A stretch of 64,000 nt of DNA, from the NCBI RefSeq assembly GCF_020866925.1, contig NZ_JAJGAK010000001.1, forward strand, positions 186,001-250,000, read 5' to 3'. Under the pieces are notes generated by a model that was not told where the DNA came from, made no database searches, and worked only from the letters and a program-made list of their open reading frames with translations. Of this stretch, positions 44,168 through 51,796 are shown one piece after another. The number at the start of each line of letters is the position of its first letter. Position 1 is the first letter of the stretch. Source of the DNA: Noviluteimonas lactosilytica (GTDB lineage Bacteria > Pseudomonadota > Gammaproteobacteria > Xanthomonadales > Xanthomonadaceae). Both the position numbers and the translations under genes were made by a program.

Positions 44168-45295
44168 TCAATGCCTGCGATGCCACGCCCCCCAGTCCGC
44201 CCGGCCAAAGCCGAGATTCGTGATTGCGCGGGTCTCGACTTCGATGACGCGCATCTCCAGCGTCGGCACGAAGACGCCAGGCGACCGCTGTTCGTAGCGC
44301 TGGCGATTGCACAGCACGCGCTTGCCGTCGGCGGACCAGTCGACCGGCGCGTAATACAGGCCGGTTAGGATCGTGGTGAGCAGCGGGCGCACATTCGTGC
44401 CGTCGACGTTCATGGTGAACGGTAGATGCGTATCGCGCTCGGTGCCCAGTCCCGACACCACGGGGCGCGCGAACGCGATGGACTTGCCGTCCGGCGACCA
44501 GACTGCCGAGTACCCATCGATGAAGGCGCCGGTGGTGTTGCTCGGGAAGTCCCAGATCAGCGCGCCGCCCCCGACACCGCCGAGGTTCTGCACGATCCCC
44601 TTCTTCCTGTCCGGAGAAAAGATCAGCGAGTACTGGTTGCCGTCCACCTGCATGGCCGGCGCGAGTGGGGTGCGTGCACCGCTGGCGACATCGATTCGCA
44701 CCGGCTGCAGGAATCGGAATCCTTCGGGCAACGGATTGCTGCCGATGGCCGTGTACAAACGCTTGCTGTCCGACGACCACTCGGCCGCGCGGGCCTGCAT
44801 CTCCCGGACGCCGCTCACGCAGGTCACGTTGCGGCGGTCGCTGCCGTTCGGCCGCACGATGGTGATGCACGACCCGGCGAGCGTCAGCGATCGATACGCG
44901 ATCCACTTGCCGTCGGGACTCCACGAAGGCCAGTCGAACAAGCCGGTGCCGGTCGTGAGCTGGCGCGCATTCTGTCCGAACAGATCGACGATGCGGATCA
45001 CCGCGGTATCGAAGTTCGAATCCCGGACTTGCGAGAAGACGACATACGTGCCGCTGGGCGACCATTGCGGTTGCCAGCGATAGAAGCCGACGATGCTGGG
45101 CATCAGCAGCCGGCGGTTCCTCGCATCGCTGTCGATGCGGTAGAGGTCGAAGTTGCTGATGCCGCCTTCGGGCGCTTCCACCCAGCGCGTGTAGGTGATG
45201 CGCTTGTGTGCGGTGTCGGCGAGTTGCGCGTTGGCGCTGCCTGCGACGAGCGCGAGGCAACAGGCGAGCGAAGCGAGAAAACGGGTGCGATGCAT
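44168..45295 (-). CDS. Periplasmic PD40/TolB-like beta-propeller protein, copy 2
   Basis: Predicted 375 aa, the same length as the protein at 22361-23488. Signal peptide 1-23 (GSANAQ), then PD40 blades with WSPSGTYVVF, WSPDGKWIAY, WSSDSKRLYT, FSPDRKKGIV and WSPDGKSIAF. ATG 45295 follows a purine-poor leader. The identity between the two is modest, mostly in the blade consensus, so they are ancient paralogues or independent family members. It is probably a periplasmic binding or signalling protein with unknown ligand. Confidence 0.82.
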   Translation of the reverse strand: MHRTRFLASLACCLALVAGSANAQLADTAHKRITYTRWVEAPEGGISNFDLYRIDSDARNRRLLMPSIVGFYRWQPQWSPSGTYVVFSQVRDSNFDTAVIRIVDLFGQNARQLTTGTGLFDWPSWSPDGKWIAYRSLTLAGSCITIVRPNGSDRRNVTCVSGVREMQARAAEWSSDSKRLYTAIGSNPLPEGFRFLQPVRIDVASGARTPLAPAMQVDGNQYSLIFSPDRKKGIVQNLGGVGGGALIWDFPSNTTGAFIDGYSAVWSPDGKSIAFARPVVSGLGTERDTHLPFTMNVDGTNVRPLLTTILTGLYYAPVDWSADGKRVLCNRQRYEQRSPGVFVPTLEMRVIEVETRAITNLGFGRADWGAWHRRH

Positions 45296-45420
45296 GGCAA
45301 GACTCCCCGATGCGGCCCGTGAGTCGACGAGTATCGAACCGGCGTCGTCAACGGCATCGTCATCAAGCTGAGTGCGCCTGAGTGCCAATGCACTGCCATG
45401 CACCGAGCGCGCCCCAACTG

Positions 45421-45753
45421 CTAAGCGCGCACCGCGCGGACGAACAGCTGCATGATCTTGTTCTGGAGCAAGAGCACCGCGCCAACGACGATCAATGTCC
45501 ACCACGAGGGGATGAAGAACGTCGATGCAACCGACGCGAAGAAGGCACCCAAGGCGATCCAGGCTGCGCGCTGCTCACCGATCACGATGTAGTCATGCCG
45601 GCAGCGAGGACAGACCGTGTACATCCACTGCACCTGCCGGTTCGGGGTGCTCTTCTCGGGAATCGGGACGTAAGTGCGCGAGTCCTCGATGGCGATGCGA
45701 TCGCCACAGTGTGGACATGACACCAATCTCTGGAAGAACGTCGACTTGGACAT
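45421..45753 (-). CDS. Zinc-ribbon protein with two TM helices
   Basis: Predicted 110 aa from ATG 45753. Cys13, Cys16 (CPHC) and Cys48, Cys51 (CPRC) form a zinc ribbon; hydrophobic helices follow at about 64-82 and 84-103 (FIPSWWTLIVVGAVLLLQ). Small membrane zinc ribbons of this form are common and uncharacterised. The gene lies just beyond the left end of the integrated element and is the original neighbour of tRNA-Cys. No ribosome site is obvious. Confidence 0.7.
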   Translation of the reverse strand: MSKSTFFQRLVSCPHCGDRIAIEDSRTYVPIPEKSTPNRQVQWMYTVCPRCRHDYIVIGEQRAAWIALGAFFASVASTFFIPSWWTLIVVGAVLLLQNKIMQLFVRAVRA

Positions 45754-45792
45754 GACGCAATCAGAGCGCGCCGTCCTCCGAAACTCAACAAA

Positions 45793-45820
45793 AAAGGGCC
45801 ACGCCTTCGCGTGACCCTTT
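45793..45820 (-). terminator. Original terminator of tRNA-Cys, now beside the 3' fragment
   Basis: Stem of 12 bp with one mismatch (45793-45804 with 45809-45820), loop CTTC. On the minus strand a TTTTTTGTTG tract follows, so it terminates leftward transcription. It lies a few bp beyond the tRNA-Cys 3' fragment, as expected for the terminator of the ancestral tRNA gene. Confidence 0.75.
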
Positions 45821-45825
45821 GTCGT

Positions 45826-45877
45826 ATCTGGAGGCCGAGGTCGGAATTGAACCGGCGTACGCGGATTTGCAGTCCGC
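45826..45877 (-). pseudogene. tRNA-Cys 3' fragment (attachment repeat, left)
   Basis: 52 bp identical to 53696-53747. It comprises the tRNA-Cys from the 5' strand of the anticodon stem through anticodon loop, variable loop, T-arm and acceptor 3' end with CCA, plus four following bases. The 5' half is missing: upstream sequence does not pair with the acceptor. This is a typical remnant produced by site-specific integration into a tRNA. Confidence 0.93.
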
Positions 45878-45993
45878 GATGGGCCAGACCACAAGCCGCA
45901 TACCCGCAGCGCATTCAGTTATGAGCGCCGCTAATATCCTGATTTGACTATGTTTTTACCCTTGCACAACCCCGCATAGCTGGTGCAAATTGC

Positions 45994-46041
45994 GCCGGAC
46001 ATGAGCCGGACACGGCCATGCGCCGGACACGCGCCGGACAC
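45994..46041 (+). repeat. GCCGGACAY doublets, left end (candidate integrase arm sites)
   Basis: Four same-direction copies of GCCGGACA(C/T) at 45994, 46005, 46022 and 46033. They fall in two pairs with 11-bp spacing within each pair. They lie just upstream of the integrase ATG and inside the element. A matching pair is at the other end (53609-53628). Confidence 0.8.
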
Positions 46042-46058
46042 GAATCAGGGGAAGGGAC

Positions 46059-47402
46059 ATGACCAAGCTGGTATTGACCGACAAGAGCGTGCGCGCGCTG
46101 GAGCCGCCCGCGTCTGGTAATCGCATCGACTACGACGTGCCGCGCAGCGCCAGCGACACCGCATTCGTGCGCGGGTTCGCGGTGCGGACGACAGCGGCCG
46201 GCTGGAAAGCCTTCTTGCTCGTGTACGTCACCGCGGAGGGACGCGAGCGTCGGCACGTAATCGGCGACTTCGGCCCGCATACCGTCACCAGCGCCCGCGA
46301 ACAGGCGCGGAGGCTCCGACTGCTGGTGAACCAAGGGCGCGACCCGTTTGCGGAACGGCAAGAACAGCGCGCCGCTGAAGACGCTCGCCGCGTGCGGGCC
46401 AGCGCCACGTTCGGCGCCTTGCTGTCGGCCTACGTGGAAGCGTTGCGATTCGGCAAGAAGGCCAGCGCCGATGGCGTCGCTCGCGAGATCGCCGCCACCA
46501 TCGAAAAGCCGCATCCGAAGACTTGGAGGAAGGCGGTCGACGAGGTGACGCTGGATGACCTCGTCGTGATCTTGAACGCGCTCACGAAGGCCGGCAAATG
46601 GCGCCAGGCGGAGAAGACCCGCAGCTACATCCGCGCCGCCTACACGATGGCGGCTGCTTCGCGGGGAAATGCCAAGACTGCCCATTTGTTTGCGCCCTTC
46701 GCGGCCTTGCCCAACATCGGGCGCGACCTCGCGACGATTGAGCGGCCGACGCGGCTTGCCGACGACGTCCATGAAGACGGTAAGCGCGCATTGACCCTCC
46801 CCGAGCTGGCCGCCTATTGGGGCCGCATCCGGAACATGCCGGGCGCCGCCGGTGCCCTTCTTCGCTTTCACCTTCTCACCGGCGCGCAACGGTGCGCGCA
46901 GCTCGCCCGGATCACCGCCCGCAATGTCGACGCAGAGGCGCACACGGTCACCATTCTCGATGGCAAGGGCCGCCGACGTAATGCACGCGAGCACGTCGTG
47001 CCCCTCCTGCCCCATGCGCTCGCAGCAATCGAATTGATGCGCGGCGGTGAGGGGCCGCACGTGTTTACGCTGGATGGCGGCGCGACCGGCGCCGGCTTCC
47101 ACGCTGTGCGCCGCCACGTCGCTGCCGTCTCCGCTGCCATGGTCGATGCTGGCGAAGTCGGCGAACCCTTCACGCCGGGTGAGCTGCGCATTACCGTCGA
47201 AACGCGGTTGGCCGCAGCGGGCGTTTCCATGGAGACGCGTGCGCAACTTCAGTCGCACGGCCTTGGCGGCGTGCAAAACCGGCACTACGACAAGCATGAC
47301 TATGCGCGCGAGAAGCGACGCGCGCTGGAAACGTTGCTGGACCTCATGGAATCCGGCCGTTCCAACGTTGTGGCCTTCGCTGCGCGCGTTGCGCTGGCCT
47401 GA
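46059..47402 (+). CDS. Tyrosine-type integrase
   Basis: Predicted 447 aa, ATG 46059 with GGGGAAGGG upstream. N-terminal DUF4102-type arm-binding domain (KLVLTDKSVRALEPP, VIGDFGPHTVTSAREQARR), central core-binding domain, C-terminal catalytic domain with Arg278 (LLTGAQRCAQL), Arg377 (GELRITVETRLAAAG), His400 (LQSHGLGG) and the nucleophile candidate Tyr410 (RHYDKHDY). In the H-x-x-R box the His is a Gly, which occurs in some of this subfamily. It integrates and excises the element at tRNA-Cys. Confidence 0.95.
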   Translation: MTKLVLTDKSVRALEPPASGNRIDYDVPRSASDTAFVRGFAVRTTAAGWKAFLLVYVTAEGRERRHVIGDFGPHTVTSAREQARRLRLLVNQGRDPFAERQEQRAAEDARRVRASATFGALLSAYVEALRFGKKASADGVAREIAATIEKPHPKTWRKAVDEVTLDDLVVILNALTKAGKWRQAEKTRSYIRAAYTMAAASRGNAKTAHLFAPFAALPNIGRDLATIERPTRLADDVHEDGKRALTLPELAAYWGRIRNMPGAAGALLRFHLLTGAQRCAQLARITARNVDAEAHTVTILDGKGRRRNAREHVVPLLPHALAAIELMRGGEGPHVFTLDGGATGAGFHAVRRHVAAVSAAMVDAGEVGEPFTPGELRITVETRLAAAGVSMETRAQLQSHGLGGVQNRHYDKHDYAREKRRALETLLDLMESGRSNVVAFAARVALA

Positions 47403-47410
47403 CCGACCGC

Positions 47411-48070
47411 ATGCCCACCAAGAAGCCGCCACAGTTCAAGCGCGGGCTGCCCAAGCTGACCCGTCGCGAGCGACAGGCCGTTCCCTCCGGCAGCCTTGTC
47501 GAGCCTGTCGTGCTGCCGGAACCACAGTTGCAGGACATTTTGCGAGCGGGCGGCGCGGCCGTTGCTGACCCGGCGCCGATCTATGCCGCACTTGGCGAAA
47601 TGGTGTCCTTGTGGCGCGACATGGAAGACGACGGAACGACCGTCCGACTCACCCATCAGGAAGAGGTCACGCAGGCGCATGTTCTCGCTGAATACTGCCG
47701 CGAGGGTGCAGAGCGCCTTCGGCACGTCGCGCCCAACGTATGGGCCGCTGCCGAAGCGGCGCAATGGGACGAACGACGGCGCCTGCTTGAACCCGCAGCC
47801 GAGCGCGCGATGCTCGCCCTGGAGGAGTTGGCGGCTGCGTTTGAGGGTGCCGCCGCGCGTGTAGAGGCTCAACCTTCACGAAGCGGCCCCACTGCGAACC
47901 CTGCGCGCGCCATGGCACTTCGCGTGGTGATCGACACACTGACGACGCACTCCAACCCGCCGATGACAGCCGCTCGTGCGCGGGCAGTCGCCGCGGAACT
48001 GCTCTCCGCCTGCGGCGTGCCCATGCCCAGCGCGCCGAACGAACTGCGGAACCTTGAGGACAGTAGGTAG
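47411..48070 (+). CDS. Hypothetical element protein
   Basis: Predicted 219 aa, ATG 47411, 8 bp after the integrase stop and probably co-transcribed. Basic N-terminus (MPTKKPPQFKRGLPKLTRRER), then a mainly helical, Ala/Glu-rich body (LAEYCREGAERLRHVAPNVW, AMLALEELAAAFEGAAARVE). No signal peptide or membrane segment. I recognise no family. Its position next to the integrase hints at a role in element maintenance or regulation. Confidence 0.7.
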   Translation: MPTKKPPQFKRGLPKLTRRERQAVPSGSLVEPVVLPEPQLQDILRAGGAAVADPAPIYAALGEMVSLWRDMEDDGTTVRLTHQEEVTQAHVLAEYCREGAERLRHVAPNVWAAAEAAQWDERRRLLEPAAERAMLALEELAAAFEGAAARVEAQPSRSGPTANPARAMALRVVIDTLTTHSNPPMTAARARAVAAELLSACGVPMPSAPNELRNLEDSR

Positions 48071-48161
48071 TTGCCGCCGCTAATCGCCCGAACTACCTAG
48101 CGCCGCGCCGCGCGTGCGCTGAAATGATGCCCGCTCGTCCCCCAAACGCAGGGCATTTGCA

Positions 48162-48359
48162 GTGAACGAATTGAACACCCTCACGGCGCGCGAGCTTGCA
48201 AGTCGGCTCAACCGAAGCGCAGCGACCCTCGAACGTTGGCGGCGCCTCCGCGTCGGCCCGCCTTTCTATCGAATCCGCGGTCGCGTGGCGTACGACCCGG
48301 CTGACGTCGCGCGCTGGATCGAGCAGCAAAAGACGTCGACGGCGGAGGGCCGTCGATGA
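48162..48359 (+). CDS. AlpA/MerR-like helix-turn-helix protein, probable excisionase
   Basis: Predicted 65 aa from GTG 48162. It contains a winged HTH of the excisionase type: LTARELASRLNRSAATLERW, RRLRVGPPFYRIRGRVAYDPADVARWI. Such proteins direct integrases toward excision or control the integrase promoter. The GTG start is set by the homologous N-terminus and a weak AGGG site. Its stop overlaps the next start (ATGA). Confidence 0.85.
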   Translation: MNELNTLTARELASRLNRSAATLERWRRLRVGPPFYRIRGRVAYDPADVARWIEQQKTSTAEGRR

Positions 48360-48571
48360 ACGCGACGGAAGGCCACGAAAGGGACGAGTCGGCGGGTGAT
48401 CTTCGCGATGTCATTCGCTTGGTCCACGGTGCTCGCGCCCATCTGGAGCAGTTGGCGTTGATCACGGATCGGCCTGAAGACGGTGTGGTTGAGGCTGCCG
48501 ACCTCCTCGATGGCGCCATCGCGTGTCTGGCGCCGGCGATCAAGCGCGGTGCGTCCCGTGGCGCAGGGTGA
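48356..48571 (+). CDS. Small hypothetical protein in the element
   Basis: Predicted 71 aa, start overlapping the excisionase stop. Acidic, mainly helical (DLRDVIRLVHGARAHLEQLALI, VVEAADLLDGAIACLAPAI). No family recognised. Overlaps at both ends with its neighbours suggest a tightly coupled operon. Confidence 0.6.
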   Translation: MNATEGHERDESAGDLRDVIRLVHGARAHLEQLALITDRPEDGVVEAADLLDGAIACLAPAIKRGASRGAG

Positions 48572-49505
48572 CTTCTTCGCCATCGGAAGGCCGCAGTGGG
48601 AAGCCGCCTGCAAGCAAGGCGTCCGGCACGCCGCCGTCATCTTGGTAATGGCGTGCGGAACGCAGCGCGACAACGTCACGACCAGTTGGAGCGCGGACGC
48701 GGCGTTTCGGTATGCGGGCGTCAATTGGCACAAGGCAAGAGACGCAATCGGTGACTTGATAAAGTTGGGCGTCGTTGAACGACTCAAGGACGGCAAGCGC
48801 CCGAGGTATGCAATCGGTCGGCCAGACGATGACGACGATCTCATCTGGTTGCCGAACACGCTGGTGACGGCCGCCGGCAAGGAAAAGGCGCCGATCAGAC
48901 GGCTTCGCGAAGCGCAGGACGTCGACTTCATGCAGGCATTCGTGGAGTTGTACGGCCTGCACGACTTGCCCGGCGACGGCGGGCTGCCGCGCAGCTTGAT
49001 TCGTTCGCCGTTCCTCAAGGCCGAGCATATCTGCGACCGAGGGTTGTACCGAATCTATGGGTTCATGGAAGCCGAGGAGCGCGTGTGCTCATACAGCGGT
49101 CCACTTGCGCGCTTTCGCGGGCAGCGCGGCGCGGAGCGCAACCGGGTCTGGGATTTCATATACGCGGTCGAGGAGATGGGATTGCTTGAACGGGTCGATT
49201 ACCTCACCGAAAGCGACGCGGCGGACGCGGAGCTGATACACGCAGTTTCAGGAGACGATCACGGCAAGGCCGTCGCGATGGCGGCATCGTTCGCATTGGA
49301 GGCGCTGCCGGACGGACACCGACATGCCGCAGAGAAGTTCACGTACGCCCTCCCCGTTGAAAGGCATATGTGCAACGTTGCCGTCGTCGGTGTGTATCGA
49401 CTCGTGTACCGGCCCCACACCGCGCGGACGACTGCCTGGTATTCGAACCATGCCGCGGCTTGCGAAGCCAAGGCAAACGAGTATTTGCGATTCGGCGGCG
49501 CCTGA
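48549..49505 (+). CDS. Possible replication-initiator-like protein
   Basis: Predicted 318 aa. The start is uncertain: GTG 48549 and GTG 48558 both lie inside the previous gene; neither has a clear ribosome site. The region RHAAVILVMACGTQRDN to DLIKLGVVERLKDGKRPRYAIG looks like a winged-helix DNA-binding domain. A second, longer domain follows with DFMQAFVELYGLHDLPGDGG and ERNRVWDFIYAVEEMGLLERV. Directly after the stop are five repeats phased at 10 bp, which fits a Rep protein next to its iterons. This role is an inference. Confidence 0.65.
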   Translation: MRPVAQGDFFAIGRPQWEAACKQGVRHAAVILVMACGTQRDNVTTSWSADAAFRYAGVNWHKARDAIGDLIKLGVVERLKDGKRPRYAIGRPDDDDDLIWLPNTLVTAAGKEKAPIRRLREAQDVDFMQAFVELYGLHDLPGDGGLPRSLIRSPFLKAEHICDRGLYRIYGFMEAEERVCSYSGPLARFRGQRGAERNRVWDFIYAVEEMGLLERVDYLTESDAADAELIHAVSGDDHGKAVAMAASFALEALPDGHRHAAEKFTYALPVERHMCNVAVVGVYRLVYRPHTARTTAWYSNHAAACEAKANEYLRFGGA

Positions 49506-49509
49506 TGCC

Positions 49510-49635
49510 GCTACAGATATCAAGGTTAATCAAGGGTCATCAAAGGGGTTCAATGCATCGTAATTCTCAAGGCTCACGCTACACGCCATCGCGTCGATGA
49601 GCCTGCGCAGCTACAGATATCAAGGGGGATCAAGG
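49510..49635 (+). repeat. 10-bp-phased ATCAARG repeats, iteron-like
   Basis: GCTACAGATATCAAGG occurs at 49510-49525 and again exactly 100 bp later at 49610-49625. Within the groups, ATCAAGG, ATCAAGGG and ATCAAAGG start at 49519, 49529 and 49539, and ATCAAGG at 49619 and 49629: five units with 10-bp pitch. This helical phasing is usual for replication iterons or other cooperative DNA-binding sites. Confidence 0.75.
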
Positions 49636-49649
49636 CGCCGTAATCACTA

Positions 49650-49669
49650 GTCGCGTTTTGCAACGCGAC
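49650..49669. promoter_or_regulatory. Palindrome upstream of merC
   Basis: GTCGCGTT-TTGC-AACGCGAC, 8-bp perfect arms. It is a candidate operator or a hairpin ending the upstream transcript. No MerR-type operator with its usual spaced promoter is visible. Confidence 0.45.
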
Positions 49670-49875
49670 CGATGGTCGAGCGGCCCAAGGGCGAGTGCGG
49701 CGGCCCGGGGGTGGGGGGAGGTCCAAAGTTGGCCGGCACGATGGCTGAGACCGCGCGTCCCGCCGTTTCCATACGGTCGCGAATTGATGTTTGGGGGGTA
49801 GGCGGTGAGCCGCCCAGCACGATGTGTTGTTGGGTATCGATTGACGGCTCAGGTGATCCTCGCGACCATTTGCCA

Positions 49876-50265
49876 ATGCAAATTACAAAAGCCATCGACA
49901 AGGCCAGCAGCGCCGGCGCGCTGCTAAGCGCCCTTTCCTGCGCCGGCTGCTTCCCGGCCCTCGGCTCCCTCGGCGTCGCCCTCGGCCTTGGTTTCCTCGC
50001 GCCCTACGAAGGGTTGATGTTCCGCAAGCTCCTGCCCGCCTTCGCGGCGCTGGCGCTGGTGGCGAACGTCGTCGCCTGGTATCGCCACAAGAATGCCCTT
50101 CGGGGCAGCCTTTCACTCGTCGGTCCGGCGGCCGTCCTGCTGGCGCTGCTCGTGTTCTGGCATCGCGACTGGGGCATCTACGTGTTTTACGTCGGATTGG
50201 CGCTGATGGTTTGTGTTTCCCTGTTCGACCTGTTCAAGCCGGTGGCGCGCAAATGTCCGACGTGA
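49876..50265 (+). CDS. merC: MerC-like mercury transport protein
   Basis: Predicted 129 aa with four TM helices. Cys22 and Cys25 in SCAGCFPALGSLG at the first helix match the Hg-binding pair of MerC, with LGLGFLAPYEGLMFRKLLP following as in the family. MerC moves Hg2+ to the cytoplasm for reduction by MerA, but no merA, merR, merT or merP is in the element. It may deliver or bind another metal. ATG 49876 has a weak ribosome site; the next gene overlaps by 13 nt. Confidence 0.9.
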   Translation: MQITKAIDKASSAGALLSALSCAGCFPALGSLGVALGLGFLAPYEGLMFRKLLPAFAALALVANVVAWYRHKNALRGSLSLVGPAAVLLALLVFWHRDWGIYVFYVGLALMVCVSLFDLFKPVARKCPT

Positions 50266-50465
50266 TCCTCGAATCGAAAATCACCTGCCCCCATTGCGGC
50301 CACGCGCAAGTGGACACAATGCCGACCGACGCATGCCAGTGGTTCTATGACTGCGCCGGCTGCGGCAAAGTCTTGGAGCCGCATGCCGGTGACTGCTGCG
50401 TCTACTGCTCCTACGGCACGGTGAAGTGCCCGCCCATGCAACAGGATCGCGCCTGCTGCTGTTAG
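50253..50465 (+). CDS. GDCCVxC-domain cysteine-rich protein
   Basis: Predicted 70 aa. The motif GDCCVYCSYG (Cys48, Cys49, Cys52) defines the GDCCVxC family; two further pairs (Cys12/Cys15 CPHC, Cys34/Cys37 CAGC) and a CCC C-terminus can hold metal. Members sit next to merC-like genes in metal-resistance elements. ATG 50253 is within merC, so the two are co-translated. It probably accepts Hg2+ or another thiophilic metal from the transporter. Confidence 0.9.
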   Translation: MSDVILESKITCPHCGHAQVDTMPTDACQWFYDCAGCGKVLEPHAGDCCVYCSYGTVKCPPMQQDRACCC

Positions 50466-50573
50466 GTTGCTTTTCATGCGGTCCACGGTTCACGTGTTTA
50501 CGTCGGCCCATCGCGCGACCTCGCGCAGTAGCCCCTAAACCTGAAGCCGTGTACCGCCTGCGAAAGGAGATCG

Positions 50574-51773
50574 ATGCGCACGCGCCGCCCGGTAACCGTC
50601 TATCTGGACAGCAGCGACTTCTCGCACCTGTCCGACCCTCGTGCGACTGCATCGCTACGGACAACGCGCGACCGCCTTCTCGCCTTGGCGAGGAACGAAA
50701 ACGTGCGCTTCGTTTTTTCCGCTGCGCACATGAGCGAGATGGCGCCGGTCGAGGCACGTCACGCGCACTACGCTACCGAACGCACCGACCTTCTTGTCGC
50801 CCTTTGCCGGCGAAATTGCCTTGTAAGTTTTGACCGCCTCATGAAGGCAGAGGTGAGCCGCCTCACGACTCGGTCGACGGCCCCCGTTGAGGCCATCGTG
50901 GATGACGGGACATGGTTTCCGGACATTGCACAAATCGTCACCCCCGTTCAGGCTCTCGGCGCCGCCAACGCGGTTAAACGCGCCGGACAAGATCGCGGAT
51001 TGAACCGCAAGCAGCGTCGAACCCTTCAAGGGTCCGCCCTGAAGGGCGGTCGGTTTCGGCCGCGCGCGATAGACGATGTCGCGGAATCGACGTTGGACGA
51101 CATCCTTCGCGTGTACCCCATGCGACGGCAAGACGCCGACGTCCTGCTTCAGTTCATGGCGGGCCGCGCGAGTGCGGCGCAGGCGGAAGAGGCGTTTCTA
51201 GAAAGCCTTCGCGACCCAAGCTGGATGATGCGATGGTTCGCCGACCACCACGACCGGCTAGGCCAAATCGGCGAATGGGTTCGCGGCCCGGCCCGGAACC
51301 GTGCAGCACAAATGGCGAAGGCGGCCGAAGCCGTCACGCGCGCGATGGAAGCGGAAGAACGCAACGGAGGCCGCAGCTCGCTTGCAGTGCATTTCACGGC
51401 CGCCGGATGGGGACGAGAACAGGACACGTTGTTGTTGAGCGCCGTTAAACGGTTGATCGATCAAGAGGACGCCTTGCCGCTCAACTGGGCCGATGCCACT
51501 GACGTCGACACGTATTGCCCTGGAATCTCCACGGGTTTTCGCGTCATGCATTCTTCCCTTCGCAGCGCGTTCGGTGCGCGCGCACGAACGCCGGGGCCGA
51601 GCGACTTCGTCGATGCTGTCCATGCGATGTACGCGCCCTATGTCGACCTTTTCCGAAGTGATCGATATATGTCACCGATCACTGCAAGGCACGCGACGAA
51701 ATACAACACCGAAGTGGTCGCGAAGATTGAAGACGTACCATCCCGTGTTGAGGCATTGCTGGCGCGAACATAG
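50574..51773 (+). CDS. Large PIN-like nuclease
   Basis: Predicted 399 aa. ATG 50574 follows a near-perfect AAAGGAGA site. The N-terminal PIN strand VTVYLDSSDFSHLSD carries Asp12, and FVFSAAHMSEM carries Glu55. The C-terminal DFVDAVHAMYAPYVDLFRSDRY carries Asp344, Asp347, Asp358 and Asp363, the usual PIN acidic set. Between them lie about 285 residues, mostly helical (LNRKQRRTLQGSALKG, WMMRWFADHHDRL), an insertion in an otherwise PIN-type core. PIN proteins are Mg-dependent RNases, many being toxins or defence nucleases. No antitoxin gene is adjacent. Confidence 0.72.
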   Translation: MRTRRPVTVYLDSSDFSHLSDPRATASLRTTRDRLLALARNENVRFVFSAAHMSEMAPVEARHAHYATERTDLLVALCRRNCLVSFDRLMKAEVSRLTTRSTAPVEAIVDDGTWFPDIAQIVTPVQALGAANAVKRAGQDRGLNRKQRRTLQGSALKGGRFRPRAIDDVAESTLDDILRVYPMRRQDADVLLQFMAGRASAAQAEEAFLESLRDPSWMMRWFADHHDRLGQIGEWVRGPARNRAAQMAKAAEAVTRAMEAEERNGGRSSLAVHFTAAGWGREQDTLLLSAVKRLIDQEDALPLNWADATDVDTYCPGISTGFRVMHSSLRSAFGARARTPGPSDFVDAVHAMYAPYVDLFRSDRYMSPITARHATKYNTEVVAKIEDVPSRVEALLART

Positions 51774-51796
51774 TGACGCGCCCCGCTCGACGTCCA

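Larger units (their letters stand above)
49506..49875. other. 370-bp non-coding region with phased repeats and a palindrome
   Basis: It contains two groups of ATCAAGG repeats (49510-49546 and 49610-49635), a 20-bp perfect palindrome (49650-49669), a short GC-rich stretch with GGCCCGGGGGTGGGGGGAGG, and a leader before the merC-like gene. No convincing coding region is seen on either strand. Confidence 0.65.

Noticed and set aside
45829-45903. A second complete tRNA-Cys at the left end of the element
   Set aside because: The 5' part cannot pair with the acceptor 3' strand and has no D-arm; only the 3' half matches.
50574-51773. VapC-type toxin-antitoxin pair
   Set aside because: The protein is three times the length of VapC and there is no small antitoxin gene directly upstream; the GDCCVxC protein is a metal protein.
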